Position numbers and translations under genes: made by a program. A stretch of 51,746 nucleotides of DNA from Bacteroidota bacterium (GTDB lineage Bacteria > Bacteroidota > Bacteroidia > Bacteroidales > VadinHA17), in the NCBI GenBank assembly GCA_011049175.1, contig DSCJ01000108.1, positions 1-51,746 on the forward strand, given 5' to 3'. The notes below the pieces were generated by a model. That model was not told the DNA's origin and did not search any database. It worked only from the letters and a program-made list of their open reading frames with translations. This document shows, piece by piece, positions 16,706 to 25,113 of this stretch (the stretch's first letter is position 1; every line of letters begins with the position of its first letter).

Positions 16706-17587
16706 ATGGCACATAAATCGGGATTCGTCAATATCATTGGAAATCCGAATGTGGGAAAATCCACCCTGATGAATGCTCTGGTGGGGGAGAAGGTATCGAT
16801 CATTACCTCACGTGCCCAGACCACCCGGCACCGCATACAGGGTATTGTGAACGGCAGCGATTTCCAGATTGTATATTCCGATACCCCCGGAATCATTGAC
16901 CCCCACTACCGCCTGCAGGAAAAAATGCTGAGCATGGTACAGACTGCCCTCGACGATGCCGATGTTATTGTTTACGTAACCGATGTGGTGGAAACACCCG
17001 ACAAGCATGCGGGCATACTGGAAAAACTGCAAAAAACCGATATTCCGGTCATCCTGGTATTGAACAAGGCAGATCTGGGGAATCAGGAAACGGTGGAAAC
17101 CCTGCGGAAAAAATGGGAGGGCCTCCTTCCCCGGGCCACTTTTCTGGCCGTGTCGGCTCTTTACCGCTTCAACCTGGACAACCTGTTCCGCCTGATAATG
17201 GAATACCTTCCGGAAGGAGAACCTTATTATCCGAAGGACCAGGATCAGCTGACCGATAAAACGGAAAGGTTCATGGTGGCCGAAATGATCAGGGAACAGA
17301 TCTTCAAACATTACCAAAAGGAGGTTCCCTATTCGGCAGAAGTGGAGGTGGATTCCTTCAGGGAAGAACAGGATTTGATCCGGATCTCCGCAACCATACA
17401 TGTTTCCAGGGAAAGCCAGAAGGGGATCCTGATTGGCCGGGGAGGGATCATGCTGAAAAAAGTAGGAACAGCGGCCAGAAAAGAAATTGAGAAATTTTTT
17501 CAGAAGAAAATATTTCTGGAAATGGTTGTAAAAGTTACCAAAAACTGGCGCGACGAAGACCGTCACCTCAGAAAATTCGGTTATTAA
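16706..17587 (+). CDS. era: GTPase Era
   Basis: A 293-residue GTPase that chaperones 16S rRNA 3'-end maturation and 30S assembly. G1 GNPNVGKST is at 12-20, the effector Thr near 40, DTPG at 59-62 and NKAD at 120-123. A C-terminal KH domain includes GILIGRGGIMLKK and ends in a WRDEDRHLRKFGY-type tail. Length is typical. It sits between rluB and der, a ribosome-related cluster on the plus strand. Confidence 0.96.
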   Translation: MAHKSGFVNIIGNPNVGKSTLMNALVGEKVSIITSRAQTTRHRIQGIVNGSDFQIVYSDTPGIIDPHYRLQEKMLSMVQTALDDADVIVYVTDVVETPDKHAGILEKLQKTDIPVILVLNKADLGNQETVETLRKKWEGLLPRATFLAVSALYRFNLDNLFRLIMEYLPEGEPYYPKDQDQLTDKTERFMVAEMIREQIFKHYQKEVPYSAEVEVDSFREEQDLIRISATIHVSRESQKGILIGRGGIMLKKVGTAARKEIEKFFQKKIFLEMVVKVTKNWRDEDRHLRKFGY

Positions 17588-17632
17588 TCGAAATAAGCCT
17601 GAAAAAGATAACCAGCAGATTCTAAACAAGTC

Positions 17633-18940
17633 ATGGGAAACATCATAGCCATTGTCGGTCGCCCCAACGTGGGAAAATCGACCCTGTTCAACCGCATTAC
17701 CGGTACACGCGATGCCATTGTGGATGAGACCGAAGGGGTAACCCGTGACCGGCATTACGGCCGGTCGGAATGGAACGGTATTGAATTTTCGGTTATTGAT
17801 ACAGGCGGATATGTTCCGCGTTCAGCTGATATTTTCGAAGAGGAGATCCGCAAACAGGTTCACCTGGCCATTGCGGAAGCCGATCTGATCCTTTTCATGG
17901 TGGATGTTACCGTGGGAATTACCGACCTGGACGAGTCCATGGCCGGAATGTTGAGGAAGACCCGGAAAAAGGTGATCCTTGTGGTCAACAAAGTGGATAA
18001 CCACCAGCGCATCTATGAGGCACAGGAATTTTACAAACTGGGAATACAACCCCTTTTTTGCGTTTCCTGCCTGTCGGGTTCGGGAACAGGCGACCTGCTG
18101 GACGAGGCCGTAAAGGATTTCAGACCCGGGGCGGAGGTGGCAGAGGACCCCGATATACCCCGCTTTACGATAGTGGGACGGCCCAATGTGGGAAAATCCT
18201 CCCTCCTCAACACCCTGATCGGGGAAGAGCGGAATATTGTGACACCGGTTCCCGGTACCACACGGGATTCCATTGAAAGCCGCTACCGGAAATTCAGTTA
18301 TGATTTTTACCTGGTTGATACGGCCGGATTACGCAAAAAGGGTAAGGTACAGGAAGATCTGGAGTTTTACTCTGTGATGCGTTCAATACGTGCCATAGAA
18401 AAATCGGATGTTTGTTTCCTGATGCTCGATGCCACCCGGGGCATAGAAGCACAGGATCTGAACATTTTCGAACTGATCAGAAAGAACCGGAAAGGAGTGG
18501 TGATTGTGGTCAACAAATGGGATCTGATTGAAAAGGATCATCATACCCACCAAACTCTTAAAAAAGCCATTCTGGAAAAAACAGCTCCCTTTCAGGATAT
18601 TCCCATCCTCTTCATTTCGGCTATCCATAAACAGCGTATCCTGCAGGTACTGGAAAAGGGACTGGAAGTGTTCAGGAACCGTTCCCGGCGGATCCCCACA
18701 TCAAAACTGAACGAGGTGATGCTGGAAGTCATCGCCCGTCACGAACCACCATCGGTCAAAGGAAAGTTCGTCAAGATCAAGTATATTACCCAGCTTCCTT
18801 CCCCTACGCCGGCGTTTGCCTTTTTCTGCAATTCGCCACAATACATCAGGGACCCCTACAAACGATACCTGGAAAATCAGTTAAGGCAGCATTTCAGTTT
18901 CACCGGTGTCCCGGTGCAAATCTACTTTCGGGCAAAATAA
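17633..18940 (+). CDS. der: GTPase Der (EngA)
   Basis: A 435-residue double-domain GTPase needed for 50S subunit assembly. The first G domain has GRPNVGKST at 9-17, DTGG and NKVD. The second repeats GRPNVGKSS around 182, DTAG and NKWD. A C-terminal KH-like domain follows ([10 protein letters not shown], then [21 protein letters not shown]). Both nucleotide sites look intact. It starts 45 bases after era. Confidence 0.96.
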   Translation: MGNIIAIVGRPNVGKSTLFNRITGTRDAIVDETEGVTRDRHYGRSEWNGIEFSVIDTGGYVPRSADIFEEEIRKQVHLAIAEADLILFMVDVTVGITDLDESMAGMLRKTRKKVILVVNKVDNHQRIYEAQEFYKLGIQPLFCVSCLSGSGTGDLLDEAVKDFRPGAEVAEDPDIPRFTIVGRPNVGKSSLLNTLIGEERNIVTPVPGTTRDSIESRYRKFSYDFYLVDTAGLRKKGKVQEDLEFYSVMRSIRAIEKSDVCFLMLDATRGIEAQDLNIFELIRKNRKGVVIVVNKWDLIEKDHHTHQTLKKAILEKTAPFQDIPILFISAIHKQRILQVLEKGLEVFRNRSRRIPTSKLNEVMLEVIARHEPPSVKGKFVKIKYITQLPSPTPAFAFFCNSPQYIRDPYKRYLENQLRQHFSFTGVPVQIYFRAK

Positions 18941-18964
18941 ACACCGCCTGTGGCGAAACTTTTG

Positions 18965-18972
18965 TACTTTTG
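18965..18972 (+). promoter_or_regulatory. -7 box directly before the lipoprotein gene
   Basis: TACTTTTG matches TAnnTTTG and ends only 4 bases before the first possible ATG (18977). The transcript would then start at or just before that codon, giving a leaderless message, or translation begins at 18989 or 19004. No -33 element is evident. Confidence 0.45.
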
Positions 18973-18976
18973 TATT

Positions 18977-19477
18977 ATGTGCAGGAAGATGTCATTCCCT
19001 TTCATGGTGGCATGGCTTATTGCCTCCTGGATAGCCGGTTGCCAGAAAATCGAAAGCTATCCCCCGGAACCTTATATCGAATATGAAAGATTTGAAGTGA
19101 GGGATTCGACGGATATGCTGGGCAACCAGAAGCTGATCGGATCGCTGTGGTTTTATTTTGTTGACGGTGACGGCGATGTAGGAGCAGCTGACACCAGTGA
19201 CATTTCCAGCAAATACAACCTGTTCTTCACCATGTTCGAGAAAATTGACGGGGAATTTTATCAGGTTGGACTGGACAAGCTGGGTGAACCCATCCGCTTT
19301 ATCATCCCCTTTATGGAAAGGACTGGGCAGAACAAAACCCTGAAGGGAGAAATCAATGTGGAATTTGAATATTATTTCAATGTATTTGATACCATCCGGT
19401 ATGATTTTTACATAATAGACCGGGCGGGGAATTACAGCAATATGGAATCAACTCCGGAACTGGTCCTGGAACTGTAA
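18977..19477 (+). CDS. Lipoprotein of unknown function
   Basis: A 166-residue predicted lipoprotein. A short basic N-terminus (MCRK) is followed by a hydrophobic core and the lipobox IAGC at residues 19-22; the mature protein begins at that Cys. The rest is acidic and looks beta-rich. It contains DGDGDVGAADTSD, an Asp-rich loop of the kind that binds Ca2+, and near the end FDTIRYDFYIIDRAGNYSN, reminiscent of an immunoglobulin-like domain. I do not recognise the family. Starts at 18989 or 19004 would still leave a signal peptide, though weaker. It stands between der and the hemerythrin gene, probably with its own promoter. Confidence 0.7.
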   Translation: MCRKMSFPFMVAWLIASWIAGCQKIESYPPEPYIEYERFEVRDSTDMLGNQKLIGSLWFYFVDGDGDVGAADTSDISSKYNLFFTMFEKIDGEFYQVGLDKLGEPIRFIIPFMERTGQNKTLKGEINVEFEYYFNVFDTIRYDFYIIDRAGNYSNMESTPELVLEL

Positions 19478-19513
19478 TTCCATGCTTTTCTGGCAATAAA
19501 ATAAATTTCCGGC

Positions 19514-20254
19514 ATGATAACGGGCAAAACAAAAATGGCCGATCTGATTCATCTGAATCATAAGTTACTACCCGTTATCGGAAGGTTCGGAATCAGCCTG
19601 GGGTTCGGCGACAGTACGGTGAATGAGATTTGCCGGAAAAAGGGTATTGAAACAGCCTTCTTTCTGGAGGTAGTGAACGCATTTCACGATCCCGACTATT
19701 ATCCACAGGAGAACCTTCGTCAATTCTCGCTTCAGCTTATTGTTGATTACCTCAGGAACACCCACCGCTTTTATCTGGATAAAAAGATCCCCGAAATTGA
19801 AGAAATGATCGAGGCAATGATCAGGGACTGCTATCCCGGAAAGGAACACATCGATCTGATAAAGGTTTTTTTCGGCAATTACCGGAAGGAACTCATCGCG
19901 CACATAGAACGGGAAGAAGAAACCGTTTTCCCGTATGCTCTCATGGTAGAAGAAGCTTTTCTGAAAGGCAGCCTGACCGGAGAGCAACGTGAACAGATCA
20001 GGAAAAGATCCATGAAAGATTATCAGGAAGAACATGATGATATTGAAGAGAAACTGTATGATCTGAAAAATATCATCATCAAATACCTCCCCCAACCACA
20101 GGATGTTTCAGGATGCACGCACATTCTCTATGAATTGTTCTATCTCGAGCAGGATATAAACGACCATTCCCGTATTGAGGACAAGGTACTTGCTCCCAAA
20201 GTAGAACAAATGGAAAAGGTACTTCTGGAGCGATACCCTTTGTCCGATGGCTGA
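19514..20254 (+). CDS. Hemerythrin-domain protein, Ric/YtfE/ScdA-like
   Basis: A 246-residue cytoplasmic protein with a four-helix hemerythrin domain. Candidate di-iron ligands are His84, His130, Glu134, His174, His218 and Glu222 (HIEREEETVFPY, HDDIEEKL, HSRIEDKVLAPKV). The spacing matches the Ric/YtfE group, which repairs iron-sulfur clusters after nitric oxide or oxidative damage. The N-terminal 60 residues (GRFGISLGFGDSTVNEICRKKGI) sit where ScdA-type proteins have a Cys-Cys motif, but that motif is absent. Its 3' end overlaps the next gene by 8 bases, suggesting translational coupling. The domain call is firm; the repair role is inference. Confidence 0.82.
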   Translation: MITGKTKMADLIHLNHKLLPVIGRFGISLGFGDSTVNEICRKKGIETAFFLEVVNAFHDPDYYPQENLRQFSLQLIVDYLRNTHRFYLDKKIPEIEEMIEAMIRDCYPGKEHIDLIKVFFGNYRKELIAHIEREEETVFPYALMVEEAFLKGSLTGEQREQIRKRSMKDYQEEHDDIEEKLYDLKNIIIKYLPQPQDVSGCTHILYELFYLEQDINDHSRIEDKVLAPKVEQMEKVLLERYPLSDG

Positions 20255-20843
20255 TCTTACGGCAATTGTTATTGAAAGTTCGTACGTGATACGCAAAGGC
20301 TGGACCCAGATACTCCGTTCCTTTGACGAAATCAGAAATATCTATGAATTCGCTGAAATAGAGGAATGCCTGCCCTTACTTCCCAAATACCATCCCGATC
20401 TGGTTCTGTATCATTCTTCCCGTATTCACCAGGAAATTGGATCATACCTGTCAGGAAAAGAAATTGGGAAAATTTTCTGGGTTGATATCTCACCGGAAGA
20501 ACATAAGAAAGAAAATGTTCCCGAATGGGCCGATCTGAGTCTTTCTCCCCTGCTCCCCCGCGAAAGGATCAGACAGTCGCTTGAACAGATCATGCATGAT
20601 CTGGGAGGAGTAACAGATCAGGACAATCACACGGAGCTGAGCCACAGGGAGATCACAGTACTTAAATTAATATCCAGGGGATTGACCAATAAAGAGATAG
20701 CCGATAAAATGTATATCTCGCCGCATACGGTGATCACTCACCGGAAAAACATTACACGTAAACTGGGAATAAAAACAGTGGCCGGTCTCACCGTTTATGC
20801 CATCCTGAACAAACTGGTAAGTCTCGATGAGATTGAATCGTGA
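20247..20843 (+). CDS. LuxR-type transcriptional regulator with degenerate receiver
   Basis: A 198-residue DNA-binding protein. The C-terminal 60 residues (131-190) are a clear LuxR/GerE helix-turn-helix (LSHREITVLKLISRGLTNKEIA, then HTVITHRKNITRKLGIKT). The N-terminal 120 residues have the outline of a receiver domain, but at the phospho-acceptor position after PDLVL the sequence is YHSS, with His56 where Asp is expected, and the acidic pocket near the N-terminus is not obvious. It is therefore probably not controlled by ordinary phosphorylation. The ATG lies inside the hemerythrin gene's last codons. No kinase is adjacent. It may respond to the hemerythrin's redox state or to a ligand; that is speculation. 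Confidence 0.82.
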   Translation: MADLTAIVIESSYVIRKGWTQILRSFDEIRNIYEFAEIEECLPLLPKYHPDLVLYHSSRIHQEIGSYLSGKEIGKIFWVDISPEEHKKENVPEWADLSLSPLLPRERIRQSLEQIMHDLGGVTDQDNHTELSHREITVLKLISRGLTNKEIADKMYISPHTVITHRKNITRKLGIKTVAGLTVYAILNKLVSLDEIES

Positions 20844-20870
20844 ATGGGGTCAGGGGATACTGATCCCCAT
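20844..20870. terminator. Hairpin at the convergent junction
   Basis: ATGGGGTCA (20844-20852) pairs with TGATCCCCAT (20861-20870) with one bulged T. An alternative stem is GGGGAT/ATCCCC (20853-20868). It overlaps the 3' end of the phosphatase gene between two stop codons only a few bases apart. No U-tract follows on either strand, so it is only a possible bidirectional transcription block. Confidence 0.3.
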
Positions 20871-23800
20871 AAACAGAACATCATCCACCTGGGGATATTC
20901 TTTTTTCCAAAGGAAGAAACTGGTTTTGATATGTTCATACTGTTCTTCCATAGGCAAACGGTGGATGTCATCCAGCAGATTTTTCAGCCTCACCATCTTG
21001 AATTTCTTGCCCAGCGGGCCTCCGAACTGGTCGGGATATCCGTCGGAGAACATATACAGAATATCCCCCGATTCAAGGGCATATTCCTGGTCCTGAAACT
21101 GCTTGGTGTCGAATAATTCGCCTCCGATGGAGCTTCTGTTTCCCCGGATATACATCAGTTCATTCCGGTGAAACAGCATAATGGGCCGCATGGCAGAAGC
21201 AAAACGCAGGTGACGGGTTTTCAGATTGATTTCGCAGATGGTAATATCCATCCCGTCGGTTGTACGCTGCATTTCCACATTCTGGTTCAGGGTCTGGGTA
21301 ATTTCATTATCGAGTTTCTCCAGTAGAAGTGAGGGGGTGGTAAGATCATCGCGCAGGGTGAATTCCTTGATCAGGGTAGACCCGATCATCGACATAAAAG
21401 CACCCGGCACACCATGTCCTGTGCTGTCGGCACATACGATCAGGAACCGGTCATTATTCACCCTGTCGAACCAGTAAAAATCGCCGCTCACAATATCGCG
21501 CGGAAGATAAAATATGAACGAACCCGGGAACTGTTCCTTCAGCTTGCTTTCGGGAGGCAATATACTGGCCTGTATGCGTTGTGCATAGTTGATACTGTCG
21601 GTAATCTCCCGGTTCTTGATCTCAAGTTCCTCCTTCTGCTCCACCACTTCGCGTGTCCTGATTTCCAGTTCCTTTTCCAGGTATTCCCTCAGCCGGCGCT
21701 GATTCTTTTCACGGATACGAATGATCAGAACAAACACCACAACGATGACCGATACGATGATAAGATAGAACCACCAGGTTTTCCATACGGGTTTCTGAAC
21801 AATGATCTCGAATGAGCAGGGAGTCTCGGTACAGATACCCGAAGAGGAGCAGGCGTGAAGCAGGAAACGGTATCTTCCGTCGGTAATCCTGGGGTAATTC
21901 ACAAAACGGTTCGACGAAGGCTCGGACCACTCGGGATCGTAGTTCTCCATCATAAACCGGTAAATCACACCCTGAGGATCTTTGTAGCTCAGGCCGATAA
22001 ATTCTATTCTTATCCTGTAAATGCCATAGGGAAGCCGGATGGTTTCCCGTAAGGGAACCGGGTCGTCGCCCACCCTTAGTGAGACAATGTTGGGTATGGG
22101 AGGACTGACAAGACTGCTTTCTTTCCTGTAATCATAACTGATCAATCCCTGTGTGGTTCCTATAAGAACACGCCCCGGCGTATCCAGTGTTATGGCCCCT
22201 GCATTGCAGTCGCTGGTTATACCCATGTTGGCGGAGTATGTTACCACCACGTTCCTTTCCACATCGATCCGGGAAATACCTGAACGGTGACCAACCCATA
22301 TATGTCCATTGGAATCAGCCAGTATACTCTTGCAGTATTCTGATAACAGGCCGTTATTCCGTGTATACATAAATACCGTATCGGAAGTAAAATGAAACAC
22401 ACCGTTCCCGTCGGTAGCAGCCCATACTTCACCGTTCGCATCGAGTATCAGATCGGTAAACACATTGGCTCGTATCAGAAAATGAGCGTCATGCACCTCC
22501 TTTAGTTCGCCTTCGGGAGAAATACGGTAGATCATCCGGGAAGTGGTGGCGATCCATGCATGATGATCTTCATCAACATATACAGCATTGATGCTGTTGT
22601 GCGAAAGTCCGTTCCGGTTGGTAAAATGCATTTTTTCTCCCGTACTGATCCGGATTCTGAAAACCCCGTACATGGTAGCGATCCATACATAATCGCCTCC
22701 TCCGGAAATATCCCTGACGGAGTTCTCGTTATTGTCCTGGGTACGGTGAACATTACGAAATAACCGTTCTCCTTTGCGTTTCAGGTATACACCGTTCCCT
22801 GAGGTACCTACCCACAGGGATCCTTTCTCATCCTTATAAATGGCAGTAATTTCATCATCAGGAAGTCCTGCTCCCGGGGTGGGGGTAAAAACGCCATCCT
22901 TATCCGGCGCGGAAGTGGCATATATTCCCGATTCGCTTCCCAGCCAGTAACCGTCCTCATCGGCAAATACCGACAAAATGTTATTTCCCAGTTCACTTTC
23001 GGAAAATTCATAAAAACCAAACGCCTCATCCAGTAACATGGATAATCCTCTGCCAAATGTCCCCATCCAGATATTCCCTTCGTGGTCCTGGTACACCTGC
23101 CGCACATTACCGGTAGGCAATCCGTTGGATGGATCGTACGCCACATACCCGGTATAGATTCCCTGCCGGGAATCAAAAACCAGCTTCACAGCACCCTGTC
23201 CAAAGGTGCTGACCCACAGGTTCTGATCCCTGTCTTCATATACATGCTGGATATTCAAATGATCCAGACCCAAACCCTGGGTAACGGATACGACTTCAGG
23301 CTCCATGCCGGGAACCACTGAATAAATGCCTCCGGCAGCAGCCACCCAGAACCCCCTGGCTTCTTTTCGGGGTATGATCCAGTTCACTCTTTCTTCGGGG
23401 ATTTCACCCACCCTTCTTTCCATTACCATCAGGCTGTCTCCCTGCTTCCGGTATACATACAATCCCCGGTCCGTGCCTATCAGCATCTTTTCCTGGTCCA
23501 TCCATCCGATAGAAAAGATCAGCCGGTCAATTTTTAAATGCTGCAGGGAATCCCGGTAATGGATCAGACCGTTTGCCTGGGTGGCAAGGTATATATCCCC
23601 GTCAGGAGTGGAGGTAATCTGGTTTATGTTTCCTCCCGTAAACTGCCGGCTGTTCACTAAATGAGAACCCGCTCTGTCTATAAACAATGCATTCCCGTCG
23701 CTGAATCCGGCCCATACCGTTCCGCCGGGGGTTTTGTAGAGGGTGGTCACATAGCCCTGCAGGGTGGAATCGTTCAGGGATACCTGAGTAAATTCTATTC

Positions 23801-24011
23801 CGTTGAAACGGCACAGGCCGTTGCCCGTACCCGCGATCAGATATCCGTTCTGATCCTGTATAATGCTATATATAAAGGAATTACAAATCCCTTCTGCCCG
23901 GTCGTAATTTCTGAACTGAAAGTTTTGTCCGGCCACCCCCTGAAAAGAGAACAGGATGACAGGCCATATCATCAGGAACCTTTTTATCAACTGAGCTGGG
24001 GAATATTGCAT
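20850..24011 (-). CDS. Beta-propeller sensor with SpoIIE/PP2C phosphatase output
   Basis: A 1053-residue transmembrane signalling protein. A signal peptide (residues 1-29) is followed by about 620 residues of two-component-regulator-type propeller repeats (recurring DxxGxxWxGTxxGL, W-I-A-T motifs), a Y_Y_Y domain (about 640-740, YRIRIEFIGLSYKDP and NYPRITDGRYRFLLHACSS), one membrane helix near 745-768, a coiled coil (about 770-820) and a SpoIIE-type Ser/Thr phosphatase. The metal-binding aspartates are in VSGDFYWF, ADSTGHGVPGAF and FSDGYPDQFGG. No histidine kinase part is present. Such proteins are expected to act on anti-sigma or anti-anti-sigma partners; none is encoded here. It closes the T9SS-linked block, 3 bases after the upstream gene. 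Confidence 0.9.
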   Translation of the reverse strand: MQYSPAQLIKRFLMIWPVILFSFQGVAGQNFQFRNYDRAEGICNSFIYSIIQDQNGYLIAGTGNGLCRFNGIEFTQVSLNDSTLQGYVTTLYKTPGGTVWAGFSDGNALFIDRAGSHLVNSRQFTGGNINQITSTPDGDIYLATQANGLIHYRDSLQHLKIDRLIFSIGWMDQEKMLIGTDRGLYVYRKQGDSLMVMERRVGEIPEERVNWIIPRKEARGFWVAAAGGIYSVVPGMEPEVVSVTQGLGLDHLNIQHVYEDRDQNLWVSTFGQGAVKLVFDSRQGIYTGYVAYDPSNGLPTGNVRQVYQDHEGNIWMGTFGRGLSMLLDEAFGFYEFSESELGNNILSVFADEDGYWLGSESGIYATSAPDKDGVFTPTPGAGLPDDEITAIYKDEKGSLWVGTSGNGVYLKRKGERLFRNVHRTQDNNENSVRDISGGGDYVWIATMYGVFRIRISTGEKMHFTNRNGLSHNSINAVYVDEDHHAWIATTSRMIYRISPEGELKEVHDAHFLIRANVFTDLILDANGEVWAATDGNGVFHFTSDTVFMYTRNNGLLSEYCKSILADSNGHIWVGHRSGISRIDVERNVVVTYSANMGITSDCNAGAITLDTPGRVLIGTTQGLISYDYRKESSLVSPPIPNIVSLRVGDDPVPLRETIRLPYGIYRIRIEFIGLSYKDPQGVIYRFMMENYDPEWSEPSSNRFVNYPRITDGRYRFLLHACSSSGICTETPCSFEIIVQKPVWKTWWFYLIIVSVIVVVFVLIIRIREKNQRRLREYLEKELEIRTREVVEQKEELEIKNREITDSINYAQRIQASILPPESKLKEQFPGSFIFYLPRDIVSGDFYWFDRVNNDRFLIVCADSTGHGVPGAFMSMIGSTLIKEFTLRDDLTTPSLLLEKLDNEITQTLNQNVEMQRTTDGMDITICEINLKTRHLRFASAMRPIMLFHRNELMYIRGNRSSIGGELFDTKQFQDQEYALESGDILYMFSDGYPDQFGGPLGKKFKMVRLKNLLDDIHRLPMEEQYEHIKTSFFLWKKEYPQVDDVLFMGISIP

Positions 24012-24014
24012 AAT

Positions 24015-24992
24015 CTAATCTTCCTTCTTTTGAACGGCAATTTTGTAGCGGTAGCGGGGAATTCCTCCAATAGGCGCCGTAAAGAAGGGCATGAATTCCC
24101 CGTATTGGTTCTGGATGGAGATCACTACATTGTTGTTTCTTACCATACCCGGTTCTTTTCTTTTGATAAACTGAAAATCAAGCGATGTACCGATCTCTTC
24201 CTCCTGTATCTGGAACTGGCTTTCGGCCCATTCGTCGTCACCAGATACGGCATTCAACTGGCTGTTCCTGACCACGGAAATGGTACGGATCTCCCCGTCA
24301 TCATCCCAGTCGAAATTTTGCTGTAAAACGCGTGTGGTTCCTTCATCCACAAAAGGATAGATATGTGAAATGTTGTTGGGATTGTTCCATAGCCGGAACG
24401 AATATTCATAGGTAAATGCATTGGCTCCTTCAATGGCTCTGTTATCATCGGGCAGTGAACTCAGGTAAAAACGGTACATGTTTCCATCGTCACCCGTAAC
24501 ACCCTCCACAATGATCTTGAACAGATACCCGTCGAAATCCTGGGAAAACTCTCCCTGGGTGGGGCTGAAAGGCCCGAAGGTAAACCAGTCATTATCATAT
24601 GTCGGATCATTCCCGAATGTTCTGGATGCCAGCAGGTTGCCGCTACGGTAATTCCCTACCGGATCAGCCGACCGGGCATCTTCATCCGACCAGCATCCAT
24701 TCCCTCCGTATACATCGTACTTCATCCGGGTATTGAATGCCACGTTGATTTCGTCATGATCTCCCCCGATATCCGGATCGAACACCCTGATATACAATGG
24801 TTCATCATAATCCTTTGGCACATAGAAAAAAAACACCAGGGAAAAATCATCATCTCCCCAGGATGTTTCAGCTTCCGGGCCGAAAGTCACCAGGTAGGGA
24901 ATATTTTCCTCCGGAGTGGGCACAGGCTGAAGGTATGCATGCACGGGCAGCAAAAAAATCAATAAACCGATATATCCTCTTTCCCCTTTCAT
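24015..24992 (-). CDS. Secreted protein of unknown function
   Basis: A 325-residue protein with an N-terminal signal segment (MKGERGYIGLLIFLLPVHAYLQ). The mature part is acidic and aromatic, with many Asp-Gly turns (FDPDIGGDHDEINVAF, SWGDDDF, DWDDDGEIRT) and probably beta-sandwich in character. I do not recognise a family. It lies directly upstream of the propeller-phosphatase (3-base gap) and downstream of the PD40-PKD gene. A frame start at 25004 is possible, but 24992 places the charged n-region correctly and follows a near-consensus -7 box. It may be a surface or periplasmic partner of the neighbouring type IX-linked proteins; this is inference from position only. Confidence 0.6.
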   Translation of the reverse strand: MKGERGYIGLLIFLLPVHAYLQPVPTPEENIPYLVTFGPEAETSWGDDDFSLVFFFYVPKDYDEPLYIRVFDPDIGGDHDEINVAFNTRMKYDVYGGNGCWSDEDARSADPVGNYRSGNLLASRTFGNDPTYDNDWFTFGPFSPTQGEFSQDFDGYLFKIIVEGVTGDDGNMYRFYLSSLPDDNRAIEGANAFTYEYSFRLWNNPNNISHIYPFVDEGTTRVLQQNFDWDDDGEIRTISVVRNSQLNAVSGDDEWAESQFQIQEEEIGTSLDFQFIKRKEPGMVRNNNVVISIQNQYGEFMPFFTAPIGGIPRYRYKIAVQKKED

Positions 24993-25005
24993 ATTGCTAA
25001 TCATC

Positions 25006-25013
25006 CAAATATT
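25006..25013 (-). promoter_or_regulatory. Possible internal promoter, -7-like box
   Basis: The minus strand reads AATATTTG, one mismatch from TAnnTTTG, 13 bases before the ATG at 24992. The 121-base gap here is the only substantial gap in the five-gene block. Confidence 0.3.
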
Positions 25014-25113
25014 ATGCCCGGTTTCGGTTTTTGCACGTTAAGCTCAGATTTCTGCACCTTCCAGCCGAAATTTACTGATTTTTCAAGAAATCGCAGGAGT
25101 GAGCTGTTTCTTG

